DNA of 63,326 nt, from the NCBI GenBank assembly GCA_964512105.1, contig CAZEGI010000003.1:1-63326 (forward strand), given 5' to 3'. Positions 40,192 through 47,986 of this stretch are shown piece after piece. A program made the position numbers and the translations under genes. A model generated the notes under the pieces. That model had not been told where the DNA came from, did not search any database, and saw only the letters and a list, made by a program, of their open reading frames with translations. Position 1 is the first letter of the stretch. Each line of letters begins with the position of its first letter. Origin of the DNA: CAZEGI01 sp964512105 (GTDB lineage Archaea; Altiarchaeota; Altiarchaeia; IMC4; CAZEGI01).

Positions 40192-40332
40192 GCCTCAGTA
40201 GCTCAGTAGGTAGAGCGCGTGCTTGGTAAAACCTTTTCTTTCTTGTAAAGAAAGAAAAACGTTTACGAAAAAGATGGAACTTGAGGGGTTACAAATAGCA
40301 CGAGGTCGCGAGTCCGATTCTCGCCTGGGGCT
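40192..40332 (+). tRNA. tRNA-Thr(GGT) with 68-nt intron
   Basis: Exons 40192-40228 and 40297-40332. Acceptor GCCTCAG pairs with CTGGGGC (two G-T pairs), discriminator T. D-arm GCTC/GAGC. Anticodon stem CGTGC/GCACG with loop TTGGTAA, anticodon GGT at 40225-40227. T-arm GCGAG/CTCGC with loop TCCGATT. The intron is at the canonical 37/38 site. An oligo-T tract follows immediately and may terminate transcription. The spliced tRNA is 73 nt, without encoded CCA. Confidence 0.9.
40229..40296 (+). repeat. Intron of tRNA-Thr made of a polypurine hairpin element (copy 11)
   Basis: AAACCTTTTCTTTCTTGTAA, AGAAAGAAAAACGTTTACG, AAAAAGATGG, then AACTTGAGGGGTTACAAAT. The pyrimidine arm, loop, purine arm, ACGTTTACG middle and second purine arm match the tRNA-Gly intron and the free elements. 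Length is 68 nt, identical to the tRNA-Gly intron. Confidence 0.8.
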
Positions 40333-40446
40333 TTTTCAATTCAAATTTAAGTTTTTAGAATGACGGCTTTTCCTGCACTATATGAGGAGATATGATGATT
40401 TATGATTCTTCTCTCTGTTTTATTTTCTGATTTTTCATACAATAAC

Positions 40447-41031
40447 ATGCCCGTAAAGACAGCGATGTCAGATATCGCGAACCACGTCAAAAAAATTATA
40501 GACGACTTAAACAACGTGGAAATAGAAAATATGCTGGACCGCATACACCGGGCAAAAAGAATTTTTCTCATGGGTACTGGACGTTCAGGCATGGCTGCCA
40601 AGGCGTTCGCAATGCGCCTTGCTCAGATGGGTCTCAATGCTTATGTTGTCGGGGAAACCGTAACTCCGGCAATAACGAAAAACGATTTATTCATCGCGAT
40701 ATCGGGTTCCGGGGAAACGGACTCCGTGGTCAACGCCGCAAAAATCGTGAAGAAGATAGGGGCGAAGGTGCTGGTCGTCACTTCATATCCGGAGTCAACC
40801 CTTGGCAGGTTGGCGGACAACATCGTTAAGGTTAGGGGCAGAACGAAAATCGACATAGAACGCGACCACCTGAAAAGCCAACTTGAGGGCAAACACATGT
40901 CCCTGACACCGCTCGGAACGCTCTTTGAGGATACGGTGATGATTTTTCTGGACGGGATAACCGCCGGACTGATGTACAAACTCGGCAAGGATGAGATTTA
41001 CATGAAAAACCGGCATGCGACGCTTGAGTAA
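40447..41031 (+). CDS. hxlB: 6-phospho-3-hexuloisomerase
   Basis: Isomerises D-arabino-3-hexulose-6-phosphate and fructose-6-phosphate, the second step of the ribulose monophosphate route used in archaea for pentose supply. The SIS fold is complete in 194 residues: FLMGTGRSGMAAKAFAMRL (about 36-54), AISGSGETDSVV and VVTSYPESTLGRLAD. TPLGTLFEDTVMIFLDG closes the pattern. ATG at 40447 is preferred to an upstream ATG at 40402 that would add an atypical hydrophobic peptide. The partner hexulose-phosphate synthase is not in the window. Confidence 0.93.
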   Translation: MPVKTAMSDIANHVKKIIDDLNNVEIENMLDRIHRAKRIFLMGTGRSGMAAKAFAMRLAQMGLNAYVVGETVTPAITKNDLFIAISGSGETDSVVNAAKIVKKIGAKVLVVTSYPESTLGRLADNIVKVRGRTKIDIERDHLKSQLEGKHMSLTPLGTLFEDTVMIFLDGITAGLMYKLGKDEIYMKNRHATLE

Positions 41032-42096
41032 TCAACGGATTTTGAAACGCAAAATCGCTGCAATTCCGCCGAGAGCATCCAACTTTTGACCCGCCTCTGT
41101 TTCGTGGTTCAGGATGTGCACGAAACCCCGGGAATTCTTGACCCTTTGCATCGGTTCTTCGATTTTTTCTCTATTGTTGAGGAAAAAAGAATCCGTCAGC
41201 AGCAGCGTTTCAACAGCGCCGAAACTTATAGCATTAAGCACGTCGTTAAACCCGTAAACCCCTAAACCGGAATCCCTGCCTACGTGTTCAAGCAGTTTCT
41301 CCATCAATTGCGCATCCCTGGCGATTGTCAGTTTTTCCACAACCTTGTTTACGGCCTTGCGCTTTAGCACTTCCTGGACGCCGGTTCTGCCGTGCGAGCC
41401 TATGTTTTCAACGGTCGAGATTTCCGCAAGTTCCGGATACTTTTCCGACAGGAATCTGTGGAAATTGTCTTTTTCAAAGCCTGTTCCGGCTATTATTATC
41501 GCCGAGATTTTTTCCTGTTGGTTAAGTCCGGAAATGAAACCCGCAGATTCCGTGTAAAAGTCAATCTTCCGCGAATCCCTGCCCTTCGGCTCGTCTTTTC
41601 CACCGATGACCTTCGACATCTCGTAGTACTTTATCGCGGATTCCCTTACCAAACCGAGAGTTACCTCGCCCTCGTCTATCACCACTACCATGACCCTTGG
41701 TTTTAATGCGGTTTCTTCCGCGTTCTTCAGGCAATCGATTTCGGAACCCAGCCATTTTTCCTTTTTTACGGACAGAATCGTGTCGGGCTCGACATTGAAG
41801 GTGTGGTGTGAACCTACAGCAACAACGTCTTCCGGCCCTTCCGTGATTGTTCCGGAAATTCTTAAAGTGTCGGAATCTGACCTGAACTCGGTTTTTTCGG
41901 TTTTTACGGTTATGCTCACGCTTACTCGCTCACTCTCGCTTCTGAGCCGGTCATCGGAAGATTTCACGCGCCGCACGGTGTGTCCCCTCACCAAATCTCC
42001 CGGCTGAACTATCTGGCTCAGGTACCACAGGTCGTCAAGGTTCTCGACCTTTACCTTCACTATGCCGTGCTTGAGATCCCTGTGAAGAATTTTCAT
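41032..42096 (-). CDS. pelA: Pelota / Dom34 mRNA surveillance protein
   Basis: Rescues stalled ribosomes together with aEF1A or ABCE1. Three domains in 354 residues: a Sm-like N domain (MKILHRDLKHGIVKVKVENL, DDLWYLSQIVQPGDLVRG), a central release-factor-like domain lacking GGQ (IAGTGFEKDNFHRFL), and an L30e-like C domain. ATG at 42096 starts the conserved N-terminal strand; an upstream in-frame ATG at 42150 would add 18 atypical residues. It is convergent with the isomerase gene, stop to stop. Confidence 0.95.
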   Translation of the reverse strand: MKILHRDLKHGIVKVKVENLDDLWYLSQIVQPGDLVRGHTVRRVKSSDDRLRSESERVSVSITVKTEKTEFRSDSDTLRISGTITEGPEDVVAVGSHHTFNVEPDTILSVKKEKWLGSEIDCLKNAEETALKPRVMVVVIDEGEVTLGLVRESAIKYYEMSKVIGGKDEPKGRDSRKIDFYTESAGFISGLNQQEKISAIIIAGTGFEKDNFHRFLSEKYPELAEISTVENIGSHGRTGVQEVLKRKAVNKVVEKLTIARDAQLMEKLLEHVGRDSGLGVYGFNDVLNAISFGAVETLLLTDSFFLNNREKIEEPMQRVKNSRGFVHILNHETEAGQKLDALGGIAAILRFKIR

Positions 42097-42165
42097 GTTA
42101 TTGATTGAGTGATAACGAACGGTAGTATTTATATAAGTAGGAAGAATCATTAAAAGGTGGTTCTT

Positions 42166-42894
42166 ATGGAGCTAAAAAAAACATTTTCAAGGAAAAGAAC
42201 GATATTCCTGTTGTTGTTCTTGGTGATGGTTCTGATAGGTAAAAAAATCAACTTTTCCCCCGTGATTGGGGCGGAAAACCAATACTTCACGCTGTTCCAG
42301 TTTTTTGGTCCAATAACGGGTTCATTTCTTGGACCGGTTTTTGGCGCCGTTTCTGTTTTAGGGGCAGAGGTTGCGGATTTTTTGATCACGGGCAAGGCAC
42401 TGAATCCGATAAACCTCGTTAGGCTGACGCCCATGCTCTTCGCTGCATATTACTTCGGAACAAGAAAACGCAACAGGGTTAGCATAGCCGTGCCGCTGAT
42501 AGCCATGGTCCTGTTCATGCTGCATCCGGTCGGCAGAGAGGTCTGGTTTTTCGCGCTTTACTGGACAATCCCGATAATCGTAAAACTGTTACCGAAGGGT
42601 TACTCGAATAACCTTGTACTGAGGAGTTTAGGGGCTACATTCACAGCACACTCCGTCGGCACTGCGGCATGGATTTGGGTGGTTCCAATGACTGCGGAAC
42701 AGTGGATAATGCTGATTCCGATCGTGGCTTTTGAAAGACTTATGTTTACCGCAGGGATAGTAGTCTCCTACGTGATGGTTGACACGGCGCTGGACAGATT
42801 GTTCAACGGGTTCAAGTGGAAGATTCCGTCAGAGGTGCTTTTTGTGGATAAGCGGTATGTGTTGTCGAAAAGGCTGTTTGGGATTTTGACTTGA
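42166..42894 (+). CDS. Polytopic membrane protein of unknown function
   Basis: 242 residues with about six hydrophobic helices. GPITGSFLGPVFGAVSVLGAE (about 45-65) recalls the substrate-binding component (S component) of ECF vitamin transporters, and a MLHPVGREVWFFALYW stretch precedes a C-terminal helix pair. The resemblance is by pattern only. ATG at 42166 is preferred because AGGTGG stands seven bases upstream. It is divergent from pelota. No ATPase partner is nearby. Confidence 0.65.
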   Translation: MELKKTFSRKRTIFLLLFLVMVLIGKKINFSPVIGAENQYFTLFQFFGPITGSFLGPVFGAVSVLGAEVADFLITGKALNPINLVRLTPMLFAAYYFGTRKRNRVSIAVPLIAMVLFMLHPVGREVWFFALYWTIPIIVKLLPKGYSNNLVLRSLGATFTAHSVGTAAWIWVVPMTAEQWIMLIPIVAFERLMFTAGIVVSYVMVDTALDRLFNGFKWKIPSEVLFVDKRYVLSKRLFGILT

Positions 42895-42919
42895 TGGCTC
42901 ACAAAAGCGCACCCGTAAA

Positions 42920-43057
42920 TGCCCCTTAGGGGCATATGTGTCCCAGAGGGACACATTTCTTTCTTTTTCCGCAAAACTGCTTTGCAGTTTTGGGACCCAA
43001 AATCTTAGATTTTGCGGTCCCAAGGGTTTTTCTTTCTTTGGAAAAGAAAGAAAAAGG
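42920..43057 (-). repeat. Polypurine hairpin element with nested palindromes, copy 12
   Basis: Starting at the tRNA-Glu side, the minus strand reads CCTTTTTCTTTCTTTTCC, AAAGAAAGAAAAACCCTTGGG. Next come TGGGACC...GGTCCCA (42991-43022) enclosing CAAAATC-TTA-GATTTTG, and CAAAACTGC-TTT-GCAGTTTTG (42972-42992). The second purine arm follows. Two further hairpins lie beyond it: TGTGTCCC-AGA-GGGACACA (42937-42955) and TGCCCC-TTA-GGGGCA (42920-42934). It begins three bases after tRNA-Glu, and the extra hairpins sit in the element's middle. Confidence 0.75.
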
Positions 43058-43059
43058 CT

Positions 43060-43134
43060 TGCTCCCGCCGGGATTTGGACCCGGGTCGCCGACTCGAAAG
43101 GCCGGTATGATTGGCCGGACTACACCACGGGAGC
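43060..43134 (-). tRNA. tRNA-Glu(TTC)
   Basis: Acceptor GCTCCCG pairs with CGGGAGC, discriminator A. Anticodon stem CCGGC/GTCGG (one G-T pair) with loop CTTTCGA, anticodon TTC. T-arm CCGGG/CCCGG with loop TCCAAAT. No intron and no encoded CCA. The gene lies downstream of rps10 on the same strand and is flanked on both sides by hairpin elements. Confidence 0.93.
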
Positions 43135-43199
43135 GTAGAGAATAATAATAAGGTTTTAGATTATAAATTATAAGAAACCAACTTTGGTAGAATGTTGTT

Positions 43200-43325
43200 G
43201 AATTTTGCTTTGCAAAATTCTTTTCTTTCTTTTTCCGCAAAAGTGCTCTGCACTTTTGGGAGCCAAAATCTTTTTGGATTTTGTGGTCCCAAGGGTTTTT
43301 CTTTCTTTAGAAAAGAAAGAAAAGG
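43200..43325 (-). repeat. Polypurine hairpin element with nested palindromes, copy 13
   Basis: Close relative of copy 12. Minus strand: CCTTTTCTTTCTTTTCTA, AAGAAAGAAAAACCCTTGGG, a GGGACCAC/GGCTCCC pair around CAAAATCC...GATTTTG. Then CAAAAGTGC-AGA-GCACTTTTG (43238-43258), the second arm CGGAAAAAGAAAGAAAAG and terminal hairpin GAATTTTGC-AAA-GCAAAATTC (43200-43220). It lies eight bases beyond the rps10 stop. Copies 12 and 13 share arms, but the small hairpins differ in stem sequence. Confidence 0.75.
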
Positions 43326-43333
43326 CTTAAGGC

Positions 43334-43642
43334 TTACTTGGTCAGCTCTATCTCGATATGCACGTTATCCGGCACCTGGATGCGCATTATCTGCCTGAGT
43401 GAGCGCTCGTCTGAGGAGATGTCAATAACGCGCTTGTGGATGCGCATCTCCCAGCGGTCCCAGGTGTCTGTTCCCTCGCCGTCTGGCGATTTCCTACAGA
43501 CGATTTTCATTTTTCTCGTGGGTATCGGTATCGGACCGGAGTACTTTGCGCCGTTGTCCTTGGCAATGCTCACTATCTGGTCGCATACGTTCTGTATGGT
43601 TCCGATTTCCTTGCCCACGAGGATTATACGTGCCTTTTCCAT
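43334..43642 (-). CDS. rps10: 30S ribosomal protein uS10
   Basis: 102 residues of the 30S head, next to uS14. ARIILVGKEIGTIQNVCDQIV, the loop GPIPIPTRKMKIVCRKSPDGEGTDTWDRWEMR and RIQVPDNVHIEIEL are standard. It follows tuf at the end of the str block, the usual archaeal order fusA-tuf-rps10. The stop is followed within nine bases by hairpin element 13. Confidence 0.96.
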   Translation of the reverse strand: MEKARIILVGKEIGTIQNVCDQIVSIAKDNGAKYSGPIPIPTRKMKIVCRKSPDGEGTDTWDRWEMRIHKRVIDISSDERSLRQIMRIQVPDNVHIEIELTK

Positions 43643-43679
43643 TCTGAGGTGTGGTTAAAAAATAAGATATAGGGGAAGT

Positions 43680-44963
43680 TTAACCGCCGATCTTAACTTC
43701 CTTCTTCTTGACGTCGATTACCATTCCGGCAGCCACCGTCTGGCCCATGTCCCTTATCGCCAATCTTCCTAACCTCGGGAAGTTCTTTGAGCTTTCCACA
43801 ACCAGCGGCTTGGTCGGTTTGATTTTTACAACCGCGACATCGCCTGCCTTCAAGAATTCCGGCTTTTCCTCCTTGGTTTCACCTGTTTTCGGATCAACCT
43901 TCTTTACCAGTTCTTCGAACTTGCAGGCCACGTGCGCTTCATGGATGTGGAACACGGGCGTATAGCCGACAGTTATTGCGGATGGGTGCTGTAAGACGAC
44001 AATCTGGGCCGTGAACTCGTCAGCGACCGTTGGCGGGTTGTCCGGATGACCGACAACGTCTCCGCGTTTCACGTCGTCCTTGCCTATGCCCCTTACATTG
44101 AAGCCGACGTTGTCGCCGGGCTCTGCCTTCGGGAGCTGCTCGTGATGCATTTCTATGGTTTTGACTTCGCCCAGCTTTCCGGATGGCATGAACACGATTT
44201 TGTCGCCGGGTTTCATAATTCCGGATTCTACCCTGCCGACCGGAACAGTACCGACACCGGTTATGGTGAAGGCATCCTGTATGGGCACGCGCAACGGCTT
44301 GTTGGTTGGTTTTTCTGGTGCCTTGAAACTGTCTAAAGCCGCGAGCAGCGTTTGACCCTTGTACCATGCCATTTTATCACTCTTCTTGGTTACGTTTTCG
44401 CCCCTATACGCTGATATCGGTACGAAGGGGATTTCAGCAACCTTGTAACCTATGCCTGTCAGCAGCTTACTTAAGTCGTCTTTGAGTTTGGTGTACTTGG
44501 ACTCCTCATAGTTCACTGCATCCATCTTGTTTATGCCAATAACAAACTGGTTTATGCCGAGTGTTTTTGCAAGGAACGCGTGCTCCTTTGTCTGCGGCTG
44601 GATTCCCTCCTTTGCAGAAACTACGAGAACCGCACCGTCTGCCTGCGATGCGCCGGTGATCATGTTCTTGACGAAATCCTGGTGGCCTGGTGCATCGATG
44701 ATGGTGAAATAGTTCTTGTCTGTCTGGAACTTTCTATGCGAGATGTCGATGGTTAACCCGCGCTCACGCTCTTCCTTCAGGGAGTCCATGACCCATGCGA
44801 ACTCGAAGGTTGCCTTTCCGATTTTGGATGCCTCGTCCCTGAGCGATTTGATTTTCTGCTCGGATATTTCCCCGAGTTCGTAAAGCATTCTACCTACTAA
44901 TGTGGATTTTCCATGGTCTACGTGACCGATGAAAACCAGATTCATGTGCGGTTTTTCAGCCAT
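43680..44963 (-). CDS. tuf: Elongation factor 1-alpha (aEF1A)
   Basis: GTPase delivering aminoacyl-tRNA to the A site, and partner of pelota in archaea. The 427 residues show G1 GHVDHGKST (13-21), the effector ERERGLTIDISHRKF region, G3 DAPGHQDF and G4 NKMD. Domain II has VPIQDAFTITGVGTVPVGRVESG, and domain III ends RLAIRDMGQTVAAGMV. A Shine-Dalgarno GGAGGG (44971-44976) and a TATA-like TTTTTAAATA (45024-45033) after fusA suggest an internal promoter. Confidence 0.97.
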   Translation of the reverse strand: MAEKPHMNLVFIGHVDHGKSTLVGRMLYELGEISEQKIKSLRDEASKIGKATFEFAWVMDSLKEERERGLTIDISHRKFQTDKNYFTIIDAPGHQDFVKNMITGASQADGAVLVVSAKEGIQPQTKEHAFLAKTLGINQFVIGINKMDAVNYEESKYTKLKDDLSKLLTGIGYKVAEIPFVPISAYRGENVTKKSDKMAWYKGQTLLAALDSFKAPEKPTNKPLRVPIQDAFTITGVGTVPVGRVESGIMKPGDKIVFMPSGKLGEVKTIEMHHEQLPKAEPGDNVGFNVRGIGKDDVKRGDVVGHPDNPPTVADEFTAQIVVLQHPSAITVGYTPVFHIHEAHVACKFEELVKKVDPKTGETKEEKPEFLKAGDVAVVKIKPTKPLVVESSKNFPRLGRLAIRDMGQTVAAGMVIDVKKKEVKIGG

Positions 44964-45023
44964 TTTTGTGCCCTCCTATTATCTTTATTTTACGAAATTT
45001 TGAGATTATTTATCTGTAATCGG

Positions 45024-45033
45024 TATTTAAAAA
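45024..45033 (-). promoter_or_regulatory. TATA-like box upstream of tuf
   Basis: TTTTTAAATA on the minus strand lies in the 75-nt gap between fusA and tuf, about 61-70 nt before the tuf ATG. It would allow tuf and rps10 to be transcribed apart from the superoperon, with a leader containing GGAGGG. Confidence 0.4.
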
Positions 45034-45038
45034 CGTAT

Positions 45039-47228
45039 TTAGTCCATAAATTCCTCTGCTTTTGGTATTTCGGGCTTTAACCCCTTGCGGTTTCTGACCT
45101 GGTTGATTACCTTGAACTGCAGCTCGTTTGGCAGTTTTTCAAAACCCGCGTTCTCTGTGGACCAGAGCGCGTGGCCCTCGGATGCCCCTCTTATATCTCC
45201 GGCAAAACCGAAGGATTCCGCAACCGGCAGTTTTGCCTCTATGGTCATGAGGTTGTCCTTCTGTTTCATGTCAATGACAACGCCCCTTCTCCGCTGGAGT
45301 TCCCTTGTCACGGAACTCATGTAGTCCTGCGGAACGTCTATGTAAACGTTCTGTATGGGCTCAAAGATGCACGGCTTTGACCTCAGGATGCATGCGTATA
45401 TCGGGCGTTTCACCGCGGGATAAACCTGGGCAGGTCCTCTATGGATTGCGTCCTCATGGAGTTTTGCGTCCATCAGCTTTACCTTCAGGCCTATCATCGG
45501 TTCCTGCGCCAAGGGCCCTGAATCCACAACGCTCTCGAACGAGTCAAAGAGAAGCTCGTAAACCTCGTCGAGGTGCTGGATACCCTTTGTCAGGTCAATC
45601 ATCACGTTTCCGTGGTGTATGTCTATGATTCTGCTTGCCTCCTCCGGGTTCATGCCCAACTCCGAGAACTGTTTTCTTAAATCCTTGCTCCTGTCCTTAC
45701 GTCTGCCCTGCTTCACTTCGCCTTCAACTATGGTTTTGTAAACCCCCTTCTCGAGCGGCTCAACCTCTATGTAGAACTTGTTGTGTTTGTTTGGCGATTT
45801 TCCTTCTATCGGGCCGAACTTGCTGTCTATGGTCTCGCGGAAAACCACGATTGGAGATGATGTTTCAATTTCAAGTCCACCTTTTTTTATCCTGTTGGTT
45901 ATAACCTCGAGATGGAGTTCGCCCATGCCCGACAACAGATGCTCGCCTGTCTGCTCGTCAATTTTTGCAATAAGCGTTGGGTCCTCCTTTGCGACCTGTC
46001 TTAAAACCTCGATAACCTTCGGCAGGTCTTTGGTGTTTTTCGCCTCGACCGCGATTGTTACAACCGGCTCTGAAACGTGCTTTATCGCTTCGAACGGCTC
46101 TATGGGCTCCGTGGATACGGTTTCGCCGCTGAACGCGCTTTTCAGCCCGTTTATGCCGACGATGTTTCCTGCGCAAACCTTATCCGTCGGAATCCTCGTG
46201 GCACCCATGTAAACCCCGAGGTTATGAACGCGCTCGATCTTTTTTTGTCCCACGAGATAAGCGTCCTGACCGTTCTCGAGGGTTCCGGAAAACAAGCGCC
46301 CTGTTGCCACCTCACCTTCACGTTTGTCAAAAACAGTGATGTTCGTGATCATGATTGCGAGTTTTCCGTTCGGGTCGCAGTTCAGCATTGACTTGCCTAT
46401 TTCGCTCTCAAGGTCACCACGCCAGATCTGCGGAATTCGGAGCTTCTGGGCAACAAGGGGATTCGGCAGGTGTTTGACAGCCATGTTTAATATGATTTGC
46501 GCTATTGGCGCCTTTGCTGCAAGTTCCTTGTGTTTGTCGTTCATACAGTGTTCTATGACGTCCTTGAAGGTTATCCCTGTTCTCTGCATGTATGGAACAT
46601 TTATGGCCCAGTTGTTGAACGCCGACCCGAAAGAAACACTGCCCTCAGTAACGCTTACGGTCCAGTCAAGGCCTTCTGGTTGGCGCTGCTTGATGAGGTC
46701 GTTTGCGTCCTTTATTATTTTCAGGAGCCTTTTCTGAAGCTCTTCGGGTGTAAGTCTGAGTTCGTTTATCAGGCGGTCAACCTTGTTTACGAATATGGTT
46801 GGACGAACGCGTTCCTTCAATGCCTGCGATATGACCGTTTTGGTTTGGGGCATTACCCCCTCAACTGCACATATGACAACCACGACGCCATCAACGGCAC
46901 GCATCGCTCTGGTAACATCGCCGCCAAAATCCACGTGCCCGGGCGTGTCTATAAGGTTTATCAGGTAATCCTTACCTTCGTAATTGTGGACCATGGACAC
47001 GTTGGCGGCATTTATCGTTATTCCGCGTTCACGCTCGTCCTCATGGAAGTCGAGAGCAAGCTGTCTGCCTGCCATTTCCTGCGATATCATGCCTGCGTTT
47101 GCAAGCAGGTTGTCGCTGAGCGTGGTTTTGCCGTGGTCTATGTGGGCGACGATGCCCATGTTTCTTATGTAATCCGGTTTCGTAACTAACTCCTGGATCT
47201 TCTTAAGAATCTCGTCTCTGCGGCTCAT
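45039..47228 (-). CDS. fusA: Elongation factor 2 (aEF2)
   Basis: Translocase GTPase. The 729 residues match archaeal EF-2. G1 is AHIDHGKTTL (about 28-37), G2/G3 ERERGITINAA and IDTPGHVDFGGDV, G4 NKVDR. HLLSGMGELHLEV opens domain III. AIHRGPAQVYPAVKR near residue 600 carries the His that becomes diphthamide. It follows rps7 with a one-base gap in the str order. Confidence 0.97.
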   Translation of the reverse strand: MSRRDEILKKIQELVTKPDYIRNMGIVAHIDHGKTTLSDNLLANAGMISQEMAGRQLALDFHEDERERGITINAANVSMVHNYEGKDYLINLIDTPGHVDFGGDVTRAMRAVDGVVVVICAVEGVMPQTKTVISQALKERVRPTIFVNKVDRLINELRLTPEELQKRLLKIIKDANDLIKQRQPEGLDWTVSVTEGSVSFGSAFNNWAINVPYMQRTGITFKDVIEHCMNDKHKELAAKAPIAQIILNMAVKHLPNPLVAQKLRIPQIWRGDLESEIGKSMLNCDPNGKLAIMITNITVFDKREGEVATGRLFSGTLENGQDAYLVGQKKIERVHNLGVYMGATRIPTDKVCAGNIVGINGLKSAFSGETVSTEPIEPFEAIKHVSEPVVTIAVEAKNTKDLPKVIEVLRQVAKEDPTLIAKIDEQTGEHLLSGMGELHLEVITNRIKKGGLEIETSSPIVVFRETIDSKFGPIEGKSPNKHNKFYIEVEPLEKGVYKTIVEGEVKQGRRKDRSKDLRKQFSELGMNPEEASRIIDIHHGNVMIDLTKGIQHLDEVYELLFDSFESVVDSGPLAQEPMIGLKVKLMDAKLHEDAIHRGPAQVYPAVKRPIYACILRSKPCIFEPIQNVYIDVPQDYMSSVTRELQRRRGVVIDMKQKDNLMTIEAKLPVAESFGFAGDIRGASEGHALWSTENAGFEKLPNELQFKVINQVRNRKGLKPEIPKAEEFMD

Positions 47229-47229
47229 T

Positions 47230-47832
47230 TTATCTGGCTGATTGCGCTATACGCTCAGTTTCCTCCTTTCTCTGGATTGCGTAGGATTTGGGGTCGGATT
47301 TTGATGCGAACATTATTTCGTCTGCGAGGCATTCCTCTATCGATTTTTTGGAGTTGAATGCGGTTGCGAACGCTCCAAGCGAGATGTATTTTAAACCGAA
47401 GTCCACCCTTCTCTGCGGTGAAACGTCAACTGCCTGGTGGTAGCGTATGCCCCCGTATATTATCACTGTTGTTTCCTCCCTTGGAGCGGTGTTTACAAGG
47501 GCGGTAACCAAAACCTGTATGGGATTTTGTTTTGTTCTCTGCTCTATTATTTCAAACGCTTTTTTCACGATATTGATGGCGTTCTGTTTCTTGCCCGTAG
47601 CACCACCGCCACGTATGAATTTTCCTGCAACCTTCTTGGTTCCCTGACCGGAGCGCATCGTCTTGTTCACCAAGCGCTCGACTATGTTCATCTTGCTCTT
47701 TGCGAACTGTTTTCCTGTGAGGCGCCCAGAGGAGTATGGAACGTAAATCGGCTCCAGACAGATGTATTTTTTCATGCCTGGATCATTTACTTCTACGTTG
47801 AAGTCCCATTTCCCAAACAACTTTACATCCAT
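47230..47832 (-). CDS. rps7: 30S ribosomal protein uS7
   Basis: 200 residues, initiator of 30S head assembly. Archaeal N-terminal region (LFGKWDFNVEVNDPGMKKYI), then NKTMRSGQGTKKVAGKFI, KQNPIQVLVTALVNTAPREE and the C-terminal KSIEECLADEIMFASK. uS12, normally immediately upstream in archaea, is absent; uS14 of the spc block stands there instead, with only a one-base gap. Confidence 0.96.
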   Translation of the reverse strand: MDVKLFGKWDFNVEVNDPGMKKYICLEPIYVPYSSGRLTGKQFAKSKMNIVERLVNKTMRSGQGTKKVAGKFIRGGGATGKKQNAINIVKKAFEIIEQRTKQNPIQVLVTALVNTAPREETTVIIYGGIRYHQAVDVSPQRRVDFGLKYISLGAFATAFNSKKSIEECLADEIMFASKSDPKSYAIQRKEETERIAQSAR

Positions 47833-47833
47833 T

Positions 47834-47986
47834 TTAAGTGTACTTCTTGAAACCTATGCTCGGCGCGACCTCTCTGAAACAGCGCCTGCATATGTTCAGG
47901 TTGTATTTGTGTATAACGCCTTTGCATGCACCGCAGACACTGCACCTCAGGTTTCTTGCATCCTGTTTTGCGTTTTTCTTATTCAA
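47834..47986 (-). CDS. rps14: 30S ribosomal protein uS14 (zinc-binding form)
   Basis: A 50-residue gene below the usual ORF length cut-off. Reading from TTG at 47986, the product is about MNKKNAKQDARNLRCSVCGA followed by CKGVIHKYNLNICRRCFREV and APSIGFKKYT. The CxxC...CxxC zinc ribbon and RRCFREVAP are diagnostic. The start overlaps the uL5 stop by eight bases, and the order uL5-uS14 is conserved in archaea. TTG is the only plausible start in this frame near the stop of uL5. Confidence 0.9.
   Translation of the reverse strand: MNKKNAKQDARNLRCSVCGACKGVIHKYNLNICRRCFREVAPSIGFKKYT

Noticed and set aside
39901..40332. Split tRNA needing trans-splicing
   Set aside because: A complete tRNA-Thr with a normally placed intron is present in the same locus, and no matching separate 3' half was found in the window.
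42901..43330. Short lysine-rich reading frames across the polypurine elements
   Set aside because: They arise from A/G-rich arms, appear on both strands, differ between copies and lack ribosome-binding sites.
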